From Lachnospiraceae bacterium (GTDB lineage: Bacteria > Bacillota > Clostridia > Lachnospirales > Lachnospiraceae): a stretch of 64,000 bases of DNA. The position numbers and the translations under genes are program-made. Under the pieces are notes generated by a model. That model had not been told where the DNA came from, searched no databases, and saw nothing but the letters and a program-made list of their open reading frames with translations. The first letter of the stretch is position 1. The number at the start of each line of letters is the position of its first letter. Location: positions 869,672 through 933,671 of the forward strand of contig LR698958.1 in assembly GCA_902381685.1 (NCBI GenBank), given 5' to 3'. Of the stretch, positions 27,320-36,699 are shown in pieces.

Positions 27320-28729
27320 ATGGAAATCGAAAAAAAACCAATTAAAATTACAGAGACTATTTTGCGAGATGCGCATCAGTCTTTGATTGCAACAAGAATG
27401 ACTACAGAACAGATGCTTCCAATCGTTGATAAAATGGACAAAGTCGGTTATCATTCCGTAGAATGCTGGGGTGGAGCGACATTTGATGCATCTCTTCGTT
27501 TCTTGAAAGAAGATCCATGGGAAAGACTTCGTAAATTTCGTGACGGATTTAAAAACACAAAATTGCAGATGCTGTTCCGTGGGCAGAATATTCTAGGGTA
27601 CCGTCCGTATGCAGATGACGTGGTGGAATATTTTGTGCAGAAATCAGTTGCAAACGGTATTGACATTATCCGTATTTTTGACTGTTTAAATGATATCCGT
27701 AACTTAAAAACGGCAGTAAAAGCCGCTGTAAAAGAAAAAGCAGATGCACAGGTTGCCTTATCGTATACACTTGGTGATGCTTATACATTGGAATACTGGA
27801 TGGATATTGCAAAGAAAATTGAAGATATGGGGGCTACTTCTATCTGTATTAAAGATATGGCAGGTCTATTAGTTCCATACAAAGCGACAGAGTTGATTAC
27901 AGCGATGAAAGAGGCTACTTCACTTCCGATTCAGTTGCATACACATTACACATCAGGTGTTGCATCAATGACTTATTTAAAAGCAGTTGAGGCAGGAGTT
28001 GACGTGATTGATACGGCTATGTCACCATTTGCCATGGGAACATCACAGCCGGCGACAGAAGTAATGGTAGAAACATTTAAAGGAACACCGTATGACACAG
28101 GTTTAGACCAGAATCTTCTTGCAGAAATTGCAGATTATTTCCGTCCGATTCGTGATGAGGCATTGGAATCAGGATTGTTGAATCCGAAAAACTTGGGAGT
28201 AAACATTAAAACATTATTATATCAGGTGCCGGGAGGAATGCTTTCTAACCTGACTTCACAGTTGAAAGAACAGGGAGCGGAAGATAAATTCTATGAAGTG
28301 CTTGAAGAAGTGCCTAGAGTGCGCAAAGACTTAGGTGAGCCGCCACTTGTAACACCATCTTCACAGATTGTTGGAACACAGGCAGTATTTAATGTGCTTA
28401 TGGGTGAACGTTACAAAATGGCAACAAAAGAAACAAAAGATGTTTTATGCGGAAAATATGGCGCTACAGTAAAACCATTCAATAAAGAAGTACAGAAGAA
28501 ATGTATCGGAGATGCGGAAGTGATTACATGTCGTCCGGCTGATTTGATTCCCGATGAATTGGATACATTAAAAGATGAGATGAAACAGTGGTCACAGCAG
28601 GATGAAGACGTATTATCTTATGCGTTATTCCCACAGGTTGCGACAGACTTCTTTAAATATAGAGAAGCGCAGCAGACAAAAGTGGACCAGAAAGTTGCGG
28701 ACACTGAAAACGGAAGTTATCCGGTATAA
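27320..28729 (+). CDS. Oxaloacetate decarboxylase alpha / pyruvate carboxyltransferase (5S-like) subunit
   Basis: 469 aa from ATG 27320; GGAGGA (27307-27312) excludes ATG 27305. It is an HMGL-like TIM barrel: TETILRDAHQSL (catalytic Asp), FRGQNILGYRPYADDVV, the carbamylatable-Lys segment CIKDMAGLL and QLHTHYTSG (metal His pair). The C-terminal PYC_OADA region ends without a biotinyl domain, so biotin comes from the separate carrier. It interconverts pyruvate and oxaloacetate using carboxybiotin. It is the last gene of the operon. Confidence 0.93.
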   Translation: MEIEKKPIKITETILRDAHQSLIATRMTTEQMLPIVDKMDKVGYHSVECWGGATFDASLRFLKEDPWERLRKFRDGFKNTKLQMLFRGQNILGYRPYADDVVEYFVQKSVANGIDIIRIFDCLNDIRNLKTAVKAAVKEKADAQVALSYTLGDAYTLEYWMDIAKKIEDMGATSICIKDMAGLLVPYKATELITAMKEATSLPIQLHTHYTSGVASMTYLKAVEAGVDVIDTAMSPFAMGTSQPATEVMVETFKGTPYDTGLDQNLLAEIADYFRPIRDEALESGLLNPKNLGVNIKTLLYQVPGGMLSNLTSQLKEQGAEDKFYEVLEEVPRVRKDLGEPPLVTPSSQIVGTQAVFNVLMGERYKMATKETKDVLCGKYGATVKPFNKEVQKKCIGDAEVITCRPADLIPDELDTLKDEMKQWSQQDEDVLSYALFPQVATDFFKYREAQQTKVDQKVADTENGSYPV

Positions 28730-28736
28730 TAAAGTT

Positions 28737-28765
28737 AAAAGAGTTAGCATTTGCTAACTCTTTTG
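28737..28765 (+). terminator. Terminator of the decarboxylase operon
   Basis: Perfect 13-bp stem AAAAGAGTTAGCA / TGCTAACTCTTTT with a 2-nt TT between the arms. Confidence 0.85.
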
Positions 28766-28862
28766 CGTTATGAAAGAAAAACGGAAGAAAAGACTTTTCT
28801 TTATTTCTTTAGTTGTGTATAATAAGTTTTTAGGAAAAAGAGAAGGGATACGGAGGCCGAGA

Positions 28863-29792
28863 ATGAACAGCAATAATACGAATGAACTGTTAAGCAAAAT
28901 AAACGAGAAATATGCAAGATTGAGTAAAGGACAGAAACTGTTGGCGGAATACATTGCTGAAAACTATGACAAGGCAGTGTTTTTGACTGCTGCAAAACTC
29001 GGGAAAACGGTGGGGGTAAGTGAGTCTACAGTTGTCCGTTTTGCCACCCAATTGGGATATGACGGATATCCCGGTTTTCAAAAGGCGTTGGAGGAATTGG
29101 TAAGAAACAAACTGAATTCCATACAGCGTATGGAAGTGGCTTATGGGAGAATTGCCCAGTCAGAGATATTAGAAACCGTACTGCAATCCGATATAGAAAA
29201 AATAAAACTGACTTTGGCAGGCATAGAGCAGGGCGCCTTTGATTTGGCGGTAGATACGATGCTCAATGCGAAACGCATATATATAGTAGGAATCAGAAGT
29301 TGTGCGCCTTTGGCAAGTTTTCTTGGGTTTTATCTGAATTTGATTTTTGACAATGTAACGCTGGTCAATACAAACAGTGCAAGTGAAATTTTCGAGCAGT
29401 TAATTCGTATTAATGAAGAAGATGTAATCATCGGAATCAGTTTTCCTCGTTATTCAATGCGGACGTTAAAGGCTTTGGAATTTGCAAGTAACCGTAAGGC
29501 GAAAGTAATTACACTCACGGACAGCGTACATTCGCCGATGAATTTGTATTCATCATGTAACCTTATAGCGAGAAGTGACATGGCATCTATTGTTGATTCG
29601 CTGGTTGCGCCATTGAGTGTGGTAAATGCGCTTGTAGTTGCCCTATGTATGAAAAAGCAGACGGAAGTGATTGATACGTTGGGAACGTTGGAAAAAATAT
29701 GGGACGAATATCAGGTATATAGCAGCGATGAACTAAATCCGGTAAATGACAAGATGTCACTGAAAAAAGTAGAAAGAGATGGAGAAAAATAG
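28863..29792 (+). CDS. MurR/RpiR-family transcriptional regulator
   Basis: 309 aa from ATG 28863 (GGAGG at 28852-28856). The N-terminal HTH domain (about 1-80, TAAKLGKTVGVSESTVVRFATQLGYDG) is the RpiR recognition region. A SIS sugar-phosphate-binding domain follows (about 125-265, IYIVGIRSCAPLASFL, DVIIGISFPRYS). Such regulators usually respond to phosphosugars. The target is unknown. The downstream flavoprotein gene begins on the next base after the stop, so they are translated together. Confidence 0.88.
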   Translation: MNSNNTNELLSKINEKYARLSKGQKLLAEYIAENYDKAVFLTAAKLGKTVGVSESTVVRFATQLGYDGYPGFQKALEELVRNKLNSIQRMEVAYGRIAQSEILETVLQSDIEKIKLTLAGIEQGAFDLAVDTMLNAKRIYIVGIRSCAPLASFLGFYLNLIFDNVTLVNTNSASEIFEQLIRINEEDVIIGISFPRYSMRTLKALEFASNRKAKVITLTDSVHSPMNLYSSCNLIARSDMASIVDSLVAPLSVVNALVVALCMKKQTEVIDTLGTLEKIWDEYQVYSSDELNPVNDKMSLKKVERDGEK

Positions 29793-31022
29793 ATGAGTAA
29801 AGTAGTTGTGATAGGCGGAGGGGCAGCAGGAATGTTTGCTTCTGTTTTTGCGGCGCGAAACGGAAACGAAGTACATCTGTTTGAAAAAAATGAAAAGACG
29901 GGCAAGAAACTTTTTATTACGGGAAAAGGCCGCTGCAATATTACGAATGCAGGGGATATGGAAACACTGTTTCGGTCAGTGGTATCAAATCCTAAATTTT
30001 TATATAGCAGTTTTTACGGATATACAAATGAAGATGTAATTTCGTTTTTTGAAGAAATTGGAGTGAAAACAAAGATAGAGCGTGGCAACAGAGTGTTTCC
30101 GGTGTCAGATCATTCTTCGGACGTTATCAATGGTTTGGAGAGAGAAATGAAAAAACTGGGCGTAAAAGTTCATCTGAATACGAAGGTGAAATCTGTCGAA
30201 GGAAACGAAGAAGGATTTCGGGAGATTGTTTTATCAAACGGTGAAAAAGTAACAGCGGACGCATGCATTGTGGCTACGGGAGGCTGCTCGTATCAGCCTA
30301 CAGGTTCCACGGGAGACGGTTATCGTATGGCGGAGAGTGTGGGACATACGGTTACGGAAGTATATCCGGCGTTAGTTCCCCTAGAGATTAAGGAAGATTT
30401 CGTGGGAGAACTGCAGGGACTTTCTCTTAGAAATGTGGAAGCGACAATCTATGACGGGAAAAAAGAAATTTACAGTGATTTTGGAGAAATGCTGTTCACC
30501 CATTATGGAGTGAGCGGCCCTTTGATGCTCAGTGCCAGCAGTTGTATTACGAAAAAACTGCAGGACAGAGAGATGAAATTGGTGATAGATCTAAAGCCTG
30601 CGTTATCCGAAGAACAGTTAAATCAAAGAGTGTTAAGAGATTTTGAAGAGAATAAAAATAAGCAGTTTAGAAATGCAATCACTAAGTTGTTTCCGGCAAA
30701 GTTAATACCGGTTATGGTTATGTTAAGCGGAATAGATGCGGAAAAGAAAGTAAATGAAGTTTCAAAAGAAGAACGCATGGAGTTTGTTCGTCTGATTAAG
30801 CATTTTACGCTGACAATTAACGGGACAAGGTCTTTTAGGGAGGCCATCATTACGCAGGGCGGCGTGAAAACGAAAGAAGTAAATCCGGCAACGATGGAAT
30901 CAAAACTGGTTCCAAATCTGTACTTTGTAGGAGAAGTGCTGGATTTAGATGCCCTGACGGGCGGGTTTAACCTGCAGATAGCATGGTCTACGGCATATAT
31001 GGCCGGAAGCAGTATTTGGTAA
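29793..31022 (+). CDS. HI0933/YhiN-type FAD-dependent oxidoreductase
   Basis: 409 aa. An N-terminal FAD Rossmann motif is present (VVVIGGGAAGMFASVFAAR, residues 3-21) with the ribose-binding Glu of HLFEKNEKTGKKL. The family's KGRCNITNAG and ATGGCSYQPTGSTGDGY segments follow, and DALTGGFNLQIAWSTAYMAG closes the protein. The physiological substrate of this family is uncertain. The position directly before cmk is common in clostridia. Confidence 0.88.
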   Translation: MSKVVVIGGGAAGMFASVFAARNGNEVHLFEKNEKTGKKLFITGKGRCNITNAGDMETLFRSVVSNPKFLYSSFYGYTNEDVISFFEEIGVKTKIERGNRVFPVSDHSSDVINGLEREMKKLGVKVHLNTKVKSVEGNEEGFREIVLSNGEKVTADACIVATGGCSYQPTGSTGDGYRMAESVGHTVTEVYPALVPLEIKEDFVGELQGLSLRNVEATIYDGKKEIYSDFGEMLFTHYGVSGPLMLSASSCITKKLQDREMKLVIDLKPALSEEQLNQRVLRDFEENKNKQFRNAITKLFPAKLIPVMVMLSGIDAEKKVNEVSKEERMEFVRLIKHFTLTINGTRSFREAIITQGGVKTKEVNPATMESKLVPNLYFVGEVLDLDALTGGFNLQIAWSTAYMAGSSIW

Positions 31023-31037
31023 GAAGGGAGAAGGAGA

Positions 31038-31694
31038 ATGGGATATAATATAGCAATCGACGGTCCTGCGGGAGCGGGGAAAAGTACAATAGCAAAAAAA
31101 GTGGCAAAAAAATTAGGGTATATTTATGTAGATACGGGTGCATTGTATAGAGGAATGGCGGTTTATTTTTTAGAAAACGGAGTGTCCGCCGATGAAACGG
31201 AACAGATAGGAAAGATGTGCAGACAGGCTGTTGTGACATTGGGATATGAAGACGGAGTACAGCAGGTATACTTAAATGGAGAGAACATTACGGCAAAACT
31301 TCGGGAAGAAGAAGTAGGTAAAATGGCGTCTGTCAGTTCTGCAATAAAAGAAGTCAGACTCCAATTATTGGAATTACAGAGAGACTTGGCTGCCAAAGAA
31401 AATGTTGTTATGGACGGAAGAGACATTGGAACGAATGTGCTTCCACAGGCGGAGACGAAAATCTACCTGACGGCAAGTGTGGAGACAAGAGCAAAAAGAA
31501 GATTTTTAGAACTGCAGGAAAAGGGTGTTCCGTGTGTGTTGGAAGAGATAGCCAAAGATATTGAAGACAGAGACTACAGAGATATGAACAGAGATGTGGC
31601 GCCGCTAAAGCAGGCGGAAGATGCGGTTTATATTGATTCTTCTGAAATGTCCATAGATGAAGTCGTTGCAGAAATATTAAAATATTGTAAATAA
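31038..31694 (+). CDS. cmk: Cytidylate kinase
   Basis: 218 aa. It phosphorylates CMP and dCMP. P-loop GPAGAGKST is at residues 9-17, the NMP-binding DTGALYRG follows near 33-40, and GRDIGTNVLPQA and the lid RDYRDMNRDVAPL are visible. RBS GGGAGAAGGAG precedes ATG 31038. It leads into ispH and the S1 gene, a well-known clostridial order. Confidence 0.96.
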   Translation: MGYNIAIDGPAGAGKSTIAKKVAKKLGYIYVDTGALYRGMAVYFLENGVSADETEQIGKMCRQAVVTLGYEDGVQQVYLNGENITAKLREEEVGKMASVSSAIKEVRLQLLELQRDLAAKENVVMDGRDIGTNVLPQAETKIYLTASVETRAKRRFLELQEKGVPCVLEEIAKDIEDRDYRDMNRDVAPLKQAEDAVYIDSSEMSIDEVVAEILKYCK

Positions 31695-31704
31695 AGGTGA
31701 GAAA

Positions 31705-32559
31705 ATGGAAATAAAAGTGGCAAAGACGGCCGGATTTTGCTTTGGAGTAAAAAGAGCCGTGGAAACGGTGTATGATCAGGTTGAAAAAGAAAAAGGCAAA
31801 CAGATTTACACTTACGGACCGATTATTCACAATGATGAAGTTGTAAAAGATATGCAAAAAAGAGGAGTGAAGGTGATTCAGACGGAGGAAGAACTGGAAA
31901 ACCTGGAGAATGGCGTAGTTATCATACGTTCTCATGGCGTGCCGAAAAGAATTTATGATAAACTGGCAGAGAAAAATATTACGTGCGTAGATGCAACATG
32001 CCCTTTTGTTAAGAAAATTCATAATATTGTAAAAAGGGAGAGCGAAGCGGGCAGCCAGATTGTGATTATCGGAAATAATGAACACCCCGAAGTTGAAGGG
32101 ATTAAAGGGTGGTCAACTTCTCCGGTTACGGTTATTCAAACGATGGAAGATGTGAACAATTTTGAGCCTGATAGGTCTGGGAAGGTGTGCGTTGTATCAC
32201 AAACGACATTTAATTACAAGAAATTTGAAGAATTAGTTGAAATTATTTCTAAAAAGCGTTATGATATAAGTGTTTTAAATACGATTTGTAATGCGACTAC
32301 CGAGCGTCAGACCGAGGCGAGAAGCATTGCAGAGGGCGTAGATGCTATGATAGTTATCGGTGATAAGCATAGTTCTAATACCCAGAAATTATTTGAAATA
32401 TGTGATAAAGCATGTAACAATACGTACTATATTCAGACACTTGACGATTTGGATTTGAATCAATTGGGGTCGGCAAAAACGGTAGGTATTACAGCAGGGG
32501 CGTCAACGCCTAATAATATAATTGAGGAGGTTCAAAATAATGTCAGAATTAACTTTTGA
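31705..32559 (+). CDS. ispH: 4-hydroxy-3-methylbut-2-enyl diphosphate reductase
   Basis: 284 aa. It is the last enzyme of the MEP isoprenoid pathway, with a 3Fe-4S/4Fe-4S cluster. Cluster ligands are Cys12 (GFCFGVKRAV), Cys99 (DATCPFV) and Cys195 (NTICNAT). The HGVP and TERQTEARS substrate motifs are present. Its last 20 nt overlap the start of the S1-domain gene. In some clostridia these two genes are fused; here they are separate but overlapping. Confidence 0.96.
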   Translation: MEIKVAKTAGFCFGVKRAVETVYDQVEKEKGKQIYTYGPIIHNDEVVKDMQKRGVKVIQTEEELENLENGVVIIRSHGVPKRIYDKLAEKNITCVDATCPFVKKIHNIVKRESEAGSQIVIIGNNEHPEVEGIKGWSTSPVTVIQTMEDVNNFEPDRSGKVCVVSQTTFNYKKFEELVEIISKKRYDISVLNTICNATTERQTEARSIAEGVDAMIVIGDKHSSNTQKLFEICDKACNNTYYIQTLDDLDLNQLGSAKTVGITAGASTPNNIIEEVQNNVRINF

Positions 32560-33631
32560 ACAAATGTTAGAAGAGTCTTTAAAAACAATACGTAATGGAG
32601 AGGTCGTAGATGGTACTGTAATCGATGTAAAGCCAGATGAAATCATCTTGAATATAGGGTATAAAGCAGACGGTATTATTACAAGAAGCGAATATACAAA
32701 TGAGCCAAACGTTGATTTGACAACTTTAGTATCAGTTGGTGATACGATGACTGTTAAAGTATTGAAAGTAAATGACGGAGAAGGTCAAGTGTTGTTAACA
32801 TATAAGAGATTAGCAGCAGAAAAAGGTAATGAAAGATTAAAAGAAGCTTTTGAAAACAAAGAAGTATTAAAAGCGACAGTAAATCAGATTTTAGGCGGCG
32901 GATTAAGCGTTGTTGTTGATGAAGCAAGAGTATTCATTCCTGCAAGTTTAGTATCTGATACATATGAAAAAGATTTAAGCAAATATCAGGGACAGGAAAT
33001 TGAATTTGTTATCAGCGAATTTAATCCAAGAAGAAACCGTGTAATCGGTGACAGAAGACAACTTTTAGTTGCAGAGAAAGCAAAACTACAGGAAGAATTA
33101 TTTGCAAACCTTAAAGTGGGAGATGTTGTTGAAGGAACTGTTAAAAATGTAACAGATTTCGGTGCATTTATCGACTTGGGCGGAGTAGACGGATTATTAC
33201 ACATCTCTGAAATGTCATGGGGAAGAGTTGAAAATCCAAAGAAAGTATTCCAGGTAGGCGAAACAATCAAAGTTCTTGTAAAAGATATTAATGATACAAA
33301 AGTTGCGTTAAGTTTGAAATTCCCTGAGACAAATCCATGGGCAAACGCAGAAGAAAAATATGCTGTAGGAACAGAAGTTACAGGTAAAGTGGCAAGAATG
33401 ACAGACTTTGGTGCATTTGTTGAATTAGCACCGGGCGTAGATGCTTTACTTCACGTTTCTCAGATTTCTAAAGTACACGTAGAAAAACCGGCAGATGTTT
33501 TAAACGTAGGACAGGAAATTACAGCAAAAATCGTAGACCTTAACGTAGCAGACAAAAAAATCAGTTTAAGCATGAAGGCTCTTGAAACAGAGGAAACAGC
33601 AGAAGAAACAGAAGAATCTGTTGAGGAATAG
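32540..33631 (+). CDS. S1 RNA-binding domain protein (RpsA/YpfD-like)
   Basis: 363 aa from ATG 32540, fixed by GAGGAGG at 32524-32530. It has four S1 repeats: about 15-90 (GEVVDGTVIDVKPDEIILNIG), 100-170 (degenerate), 185-255 (GDVVEGTVKNVTDFGAFIDLGG) and 270-340 (TGKVARMTDFGAFVELAPG). A glutamate-rich tail follows. Firmicute homologues of this length are linked to ribosome and mRNA binding but are not full bacterial S1. It is co-transcribed with ispH. Confidence 0.9.
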   Translation: MSELTFEQMLEESLKTIRNGEVVDGTVIDVKPDEIILNIGYKADGIITRSEYTNEPNVDLTTLVSVGDTMTVKVLKVNDGEGQVLLTYKRLAAEKGNERLKEAFENKEVLKATVNQILGGGLSVVVDEARVFIPASLVSDTYEKDLSKYQGQEIEFVISEFNPRRNRVIGDRRQLLVAEKAKLQEELFANLKVGDVVEGTVKNVTDFGAFIDLGGVDGLLHISEMSWGRVENPKKVFQVGETIKVLVKDINDTKVALSLKFPETNPWANAEEKYAVGTEVTGKVARMTDFGAFVELAPGVDALLHVSQISKVHVEKPADVLNVGQEITAKIVDLNVADKKISLSMKALETEETAEETEESVEE

Positions 33632-33652
33632 GATAGGGCTGGAGTAGAGATA

Positions 33653-33690
33653 CATAAAAAATAGGGACGGAAGTCTCTATTTTTTATGTG
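33653..33690 (+). terminator. Terminator after the S1-domain gene
   Basis: Sixteen-base-pair stem CATAAAAAATAGGGAC / GTCTCTATTTTTTATG (one G-T pair) with a GGAA tetraloop; the U-run lies within the 3' arm. Confidence 0.8.
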
Positions 33691-33740
33691 AAAAAATATG
33701 TTAAAAATTCATCAAGATGTATATTAAAATATACAATCAT

Positions 33741-33768
33741 TTGTAGTGAGTTACTAGAATTATATAAA
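33741..33768 (+). promoter_or_regulatory. Possible promoter of the rnf operon
   Basis: TTGTAG (33741-33746), 16-bp spacer, TATAAA (33763-33768). An alternative -10, TATGAT, is at 33778-33783. The match is weak. Confidence 0.35.
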
Positions 33769-33823
33769 AAATTCTTGTATGATATACATAAAGGATTGAA
33801 AACAAATGAAAGGAAGAGATAAA

Positions 33824-35140
33824 ATGAAACTTTTAACATTTAAAGGAGGAATTCACCCTGATGATGGAAAGCAACTGGCAAAAGATAAGAAAATTGTCAG
33901 TATACTGCCAAAAGAAGAATTGGTTTACCCACTTTCACAGCATATTGGCGCACCGGCAAAACCTGTCGTGAAAGCGGGAGACAGAGTTTTGAAGGGGCAG
34001 AAGATAGCAGAAGCGGGAGGATTTGTTTCTGCGTCAATATTTGCATCTGTGTCAGGTGAAGTGAAAGGGATTGAAAAGCGTTTTAATCCTTCAGGAGCGA
34101 AAGTAGATTCGATTATTGTGGAAAATGATTTTCAATATGAAGAAGTTTCGTATCTTCCGGTGAAACCTCTTGAGGAGATGACAAAGGAAGAGATAATTGA
34201 TCGAATTAAAGAAGCGGGAATAGTGGGAATGGGAGGTGCAGGTTTCCCTACTCATGTAAAATTATCTCCGAAAGAGCCGGAAAAAATAGACTATGTCATT
34301 GCGAACTGTGCGGAATGTGAACCGTATATTACTGCGGATTATAGAAGAATGTTAGAAAATCCTGAAGAACTGATCAGCGGAATGCGTGTTGTATTAAGTA
34401 TATTTCCACAGGCGAAAGGAATTTTCGGTGTGGAAGATAACAAACCGGATTGCATTGAAAAATTGAGAAAACTGACGGAGAAAGAGTCGAGAATGGAAGT
34501 AAAGGCATTAAAGACAAAGTATCCACAGGGTGCGGAACGCCAGTTAATCTTTGCCACAACGGGAAGAGCAATCAATTCTTCCATGCTTCCGGCAGATGCA
34601 GGCTGTGTAGTGGATAATGTGGAAACAATGATTGCCATTCATACAGCAGTTGTCGAAGGGAAAGCGGTTACGGAAAGAATCGTAACGTTAAGTGGAGATG
34701 CGGTAAAAGAACCGGGTAACTTCAAAGTGTTGTTCGGGACAAATCATCAGGAAGTGATTGAAGCGGGAGGAGGATTTAAAAATCCACCTGAGAAAATCAT
34801 TTCAGGAGGTCCGATGATGGGATTTGCCATGTTTACTACAGACACTCCAATTACAAAAACTTCATCATCTATTTTGGGATTTACGAAAGATGAGGTAAAG
34901 GCGAATGAGCCTACTGCCTGCATTAATTGCGGACGATGTGTGGAAGTCTGTCCAAGCCGTATTATTCCTTCAAGACTTGCAGATTTGGCGGAGCGCCACG
35001 ATGAAGAAGGATTTAAAAAACTGGAAGGGCTTGAGTGTATAGAATGTGGTTCGTGCAGTTATGTATGTCCGGCAAAACGGCAGTTAAAACAGTCCATTGG
35101 AACAATGAGAAAAATTGCGTTGGCAAATAGAAAAAAATAA
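33824..35140 (+). CDS. rnfC: Rnf complex subunit C
   Basis: 438 aa from ATG 33824; AAAGGAAGAG lies between it and the alternative ATG 33806. It is the cytoplasmic NADH-binding and FMN subunit of the Na+ or H+ translocating ferredoxin:NAD+ oxidoreductase. An N-terminal HPDDGKQLAKDK start and a Gly-rich GIVGMGGAGFPTHVKL NADH/FMN loop are followed by two 4Fe-4S motifs near the C-terminus (CINCGRCVEVCP, CIECGSCSYVCP). It is first of the order C-D-G-E-A-B. Confidence 0.96.
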   Translation: MKLLTFKGGIHPDDGKQLAKDKKIVSILPKEELVYPLSQHIGAPAKPVVKAGDRVLKGQKIAEAGGFVSASIFASVSGEVKGIEKRFNPSGAKVDSIIVENDFQYEEVSYLPVKPLEEMTKEEIIDRIKEAGIVGMGGAGFPTHVKLSPKEPEKIDYVIANCAECEPYITADYRRMLENPEELISGMRVVLSIFPQAKGIFGVEDNKPDCIEKLRKLTEKESRMEVKALKTKYPQGAERQLIFATTGRAINSSMLPADAGCVVDNVETMIAIHTAVVEGKAVTERIVTLSGDAVKEPGNFKVLFGTNHQEVIEAGGGFKNPPEKIISGGPMMGFAMFTTDTPITKTSSSILGFTKDEVKANEPTACINCGRCVEVCPSRIIPSRLADLAERHDEEGFKKLEGLECIECGSCSYVCPAKRQLKQSIGTMRKIALANRKK

Positions 35141-35158
35141 AGGAAGAGGTGACGAAAA

Positions 35159-36091
35159 GTGAGTGAACAATTTAATGTATCGTCTTCACCACATATACGT
35201 TCAAAAACAACAACAGCAAATATTATGTTATGCGTAGTGCTGGCACTATTACCTGCCACAGCATTCGGAGTTTATAATTTCGGAGTACAGGCGTTGGGTG
35301 TCGTATTGATTACGGTAGGTTCGGCAGTGCTTACGGAGTACATTTATGAGAAACTGATGCACAAAAAAGTGACGATTTGTGATTTCAGTGCGGCAGTAAC
35401 CGGATTACTATTAGCACTGAATCTTCCGCCTACAGCACCGTGGTGGCTCTGTGTTCTTGGAAGTGTTTTTGCTATTTTAATCGTAAAACAACTTTTTGGC
35501 GGATTGGGACAGAACTTTATGAACCCTGCATTGGCAGCCAGATGTTTTCTTCTCATTTCCTTTACGGGAAGAATGACAACATTTGTATATAATGATGCGG
35601 TGACAAGTCCGACACCTTTGGCGGCATTAAAAGCAGGTGAAGATGTAAATCTTAAAGATATGTTTATTGGAAATATTGCAGGAACAATCGGTGAGACTTC
35701 AGTAATCGCTATTTTAATAGGAGCGATATTCCTGCTTGTTATGGGAATTATTCAGATTCACATTCCTCTTACATATATTGTAACATTTGTTATTTTTCTT
35801 ATTTTATTTAGTGGACACGGGTTTGATGTCAACTACATTGCCGCACATCTTTGCGGAGGCGGATTAATGCTTGGCGCATGGTTTATGGCAACGGATTATG
35901 TGACTGCGCCGATTACAAAAAGAGGACAGATTTTATATGGTGTCTGTCTTGGCGTTCTTACGGGAACGATTCGTCTGTTTTCGGGTTCGGCAGAAGGGGT
36001 GTCATATGCAATTATCATTAGTAACCTTTTAGTTCCGTTGATTGAAAAGGTAACAATTCCGAAACCTTTCGGCAAAGGAGGAGAAAAATAA
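35159..36091 (+). CDS. rnfD: Rnf complex subunit D
   Basis: 310 aa, GTG start at 35159 with GGAAGAGGTG upstream. Integral membrane subunit with about nine helices, part of the ion path. Thr152 in the SPTPL motif is the probable site of covalent FMN. Typical segments are FGGLGQNFMNPALAAR, HGFDVNYIAAHL and FMATDYVTAP. It overlaps the rnfG start by 1 nt. Confidence 0.95.
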   Translation: MSEQFNVSSSPHIRSKTTTANIMLCVVLALLPATAFGVYNFGVQALGVVLITVGSAVLTEYIYEKLMHKKVTICDFSAAVTGLLLALNLPPTAPWWLCVLGSVFAILIVKQLFGGLGQNFMNPALAARCFLLISFTGRMTTFVYNDAVTSPTPLAALKAGEDVNLKDMFIGNIAGTIGETSVIAILIGAIFLLVMGIIQIHIPLTYIVTFVIFLILFSGHGFDVNYIAAHLCGGGLMLGAWFMATDYVTAPITKRGQILYGVCLGVLTGTIRLFSGSAEGVSYAIIISNLLVPLIEKVTIPKPFGKGGEK

Positions 36092-36699
36092 TGAATAAAA
36101 TTGTAAAAAATGCACTGATTTTGACAGCGATTACTCTTGTATCAGGTCTGTTGCTTGGCGGTGTCTATGAGATAACAAAGGAACCTATACAGGCGTCAAA
36201 AGAAAAGGCAAAACAGGAAGCGTATAAATCTGTTATGTCAGATGCCGAAGAATTCGAGCCAGACAACAGTTTTGATGAAAAGAAAGCGGAGAAAATTTTA
36301 GAGAAAAACAAAATTAACGGCTGTTATCTAAGCGAAGTTGCAGTTGGAAAAGATAAATCAGGAAAAGAGATTGGATATGTCATTACTTCGACTTCAAAAG
36401 AAGGATATGGCGGAGAAATTCAAATTTCAGTTGGAGTTTCAATGGACGGAACGGTAACGGGAATTGAAATCTTATCCATCAATGAAACTGCAGGTTTGGG
36501 AATGCAGGCAACTGAGCCGGAATTTAAAAAGCAGTTTGAAAATGTCAAAACAGATAAGTTTGAAGTGAAAAAAGATAATCCAAAAGGAAATGTAGATGCG
36601 TTAAGCGGTGCTACAATTACAACGAGAGCCGTGACAAATGCAGTAAATGCAGGACTTTCATATTTTCAAGATGCGTTGGGAGGTAGTGTAAATGAATAA
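36091..36699 (+). CDS. rnfG: Rnf complex subunit G
   Basis: 202 aa with one N-terminal membrane helix (about 8-28) and an external FMN-binding domain. The covalent FMN site is Thr175 in LSGATITT. The EGYGGEI and NETAGLGMQA motifs are conserved in FMN-binding (NqrC/RnfG) domains. The ApbE protein encoded at 39641-40633 is the expected flavin transferase. It overlaps rnfE by 8 nt. Confidence 0.95.
   Translation: MNKIVKNALILTAITLVSGLLLGGVYEITKEPIQASKEKAKQEAYKSVMSDAEEFEPDNSFDEKKAEKILEKNKINGCYLSEVAVGKDKSGKEIGYVITSTSKEGYGGEIQISVGVSMDGTVTGIEILSINETAGLGMQATEPEFKKQFENVKTDKFEVKKDNPKGNVDALSGATITTRAVTNAVNAGLSYFQDALGGSVNE

Noticed and set aside
26783..27454. 223-codon minus-strand frame opposite the OadB and OadA-like genes
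   Set aside because: Antisense to conserved coding sequence, low-complexity composition, spans two real genes.
31408..32085. 225-codon minus-strand frame opposite cmk and ispH
   Set aside because: Shadow frame across two conserved genes, with no start signal.
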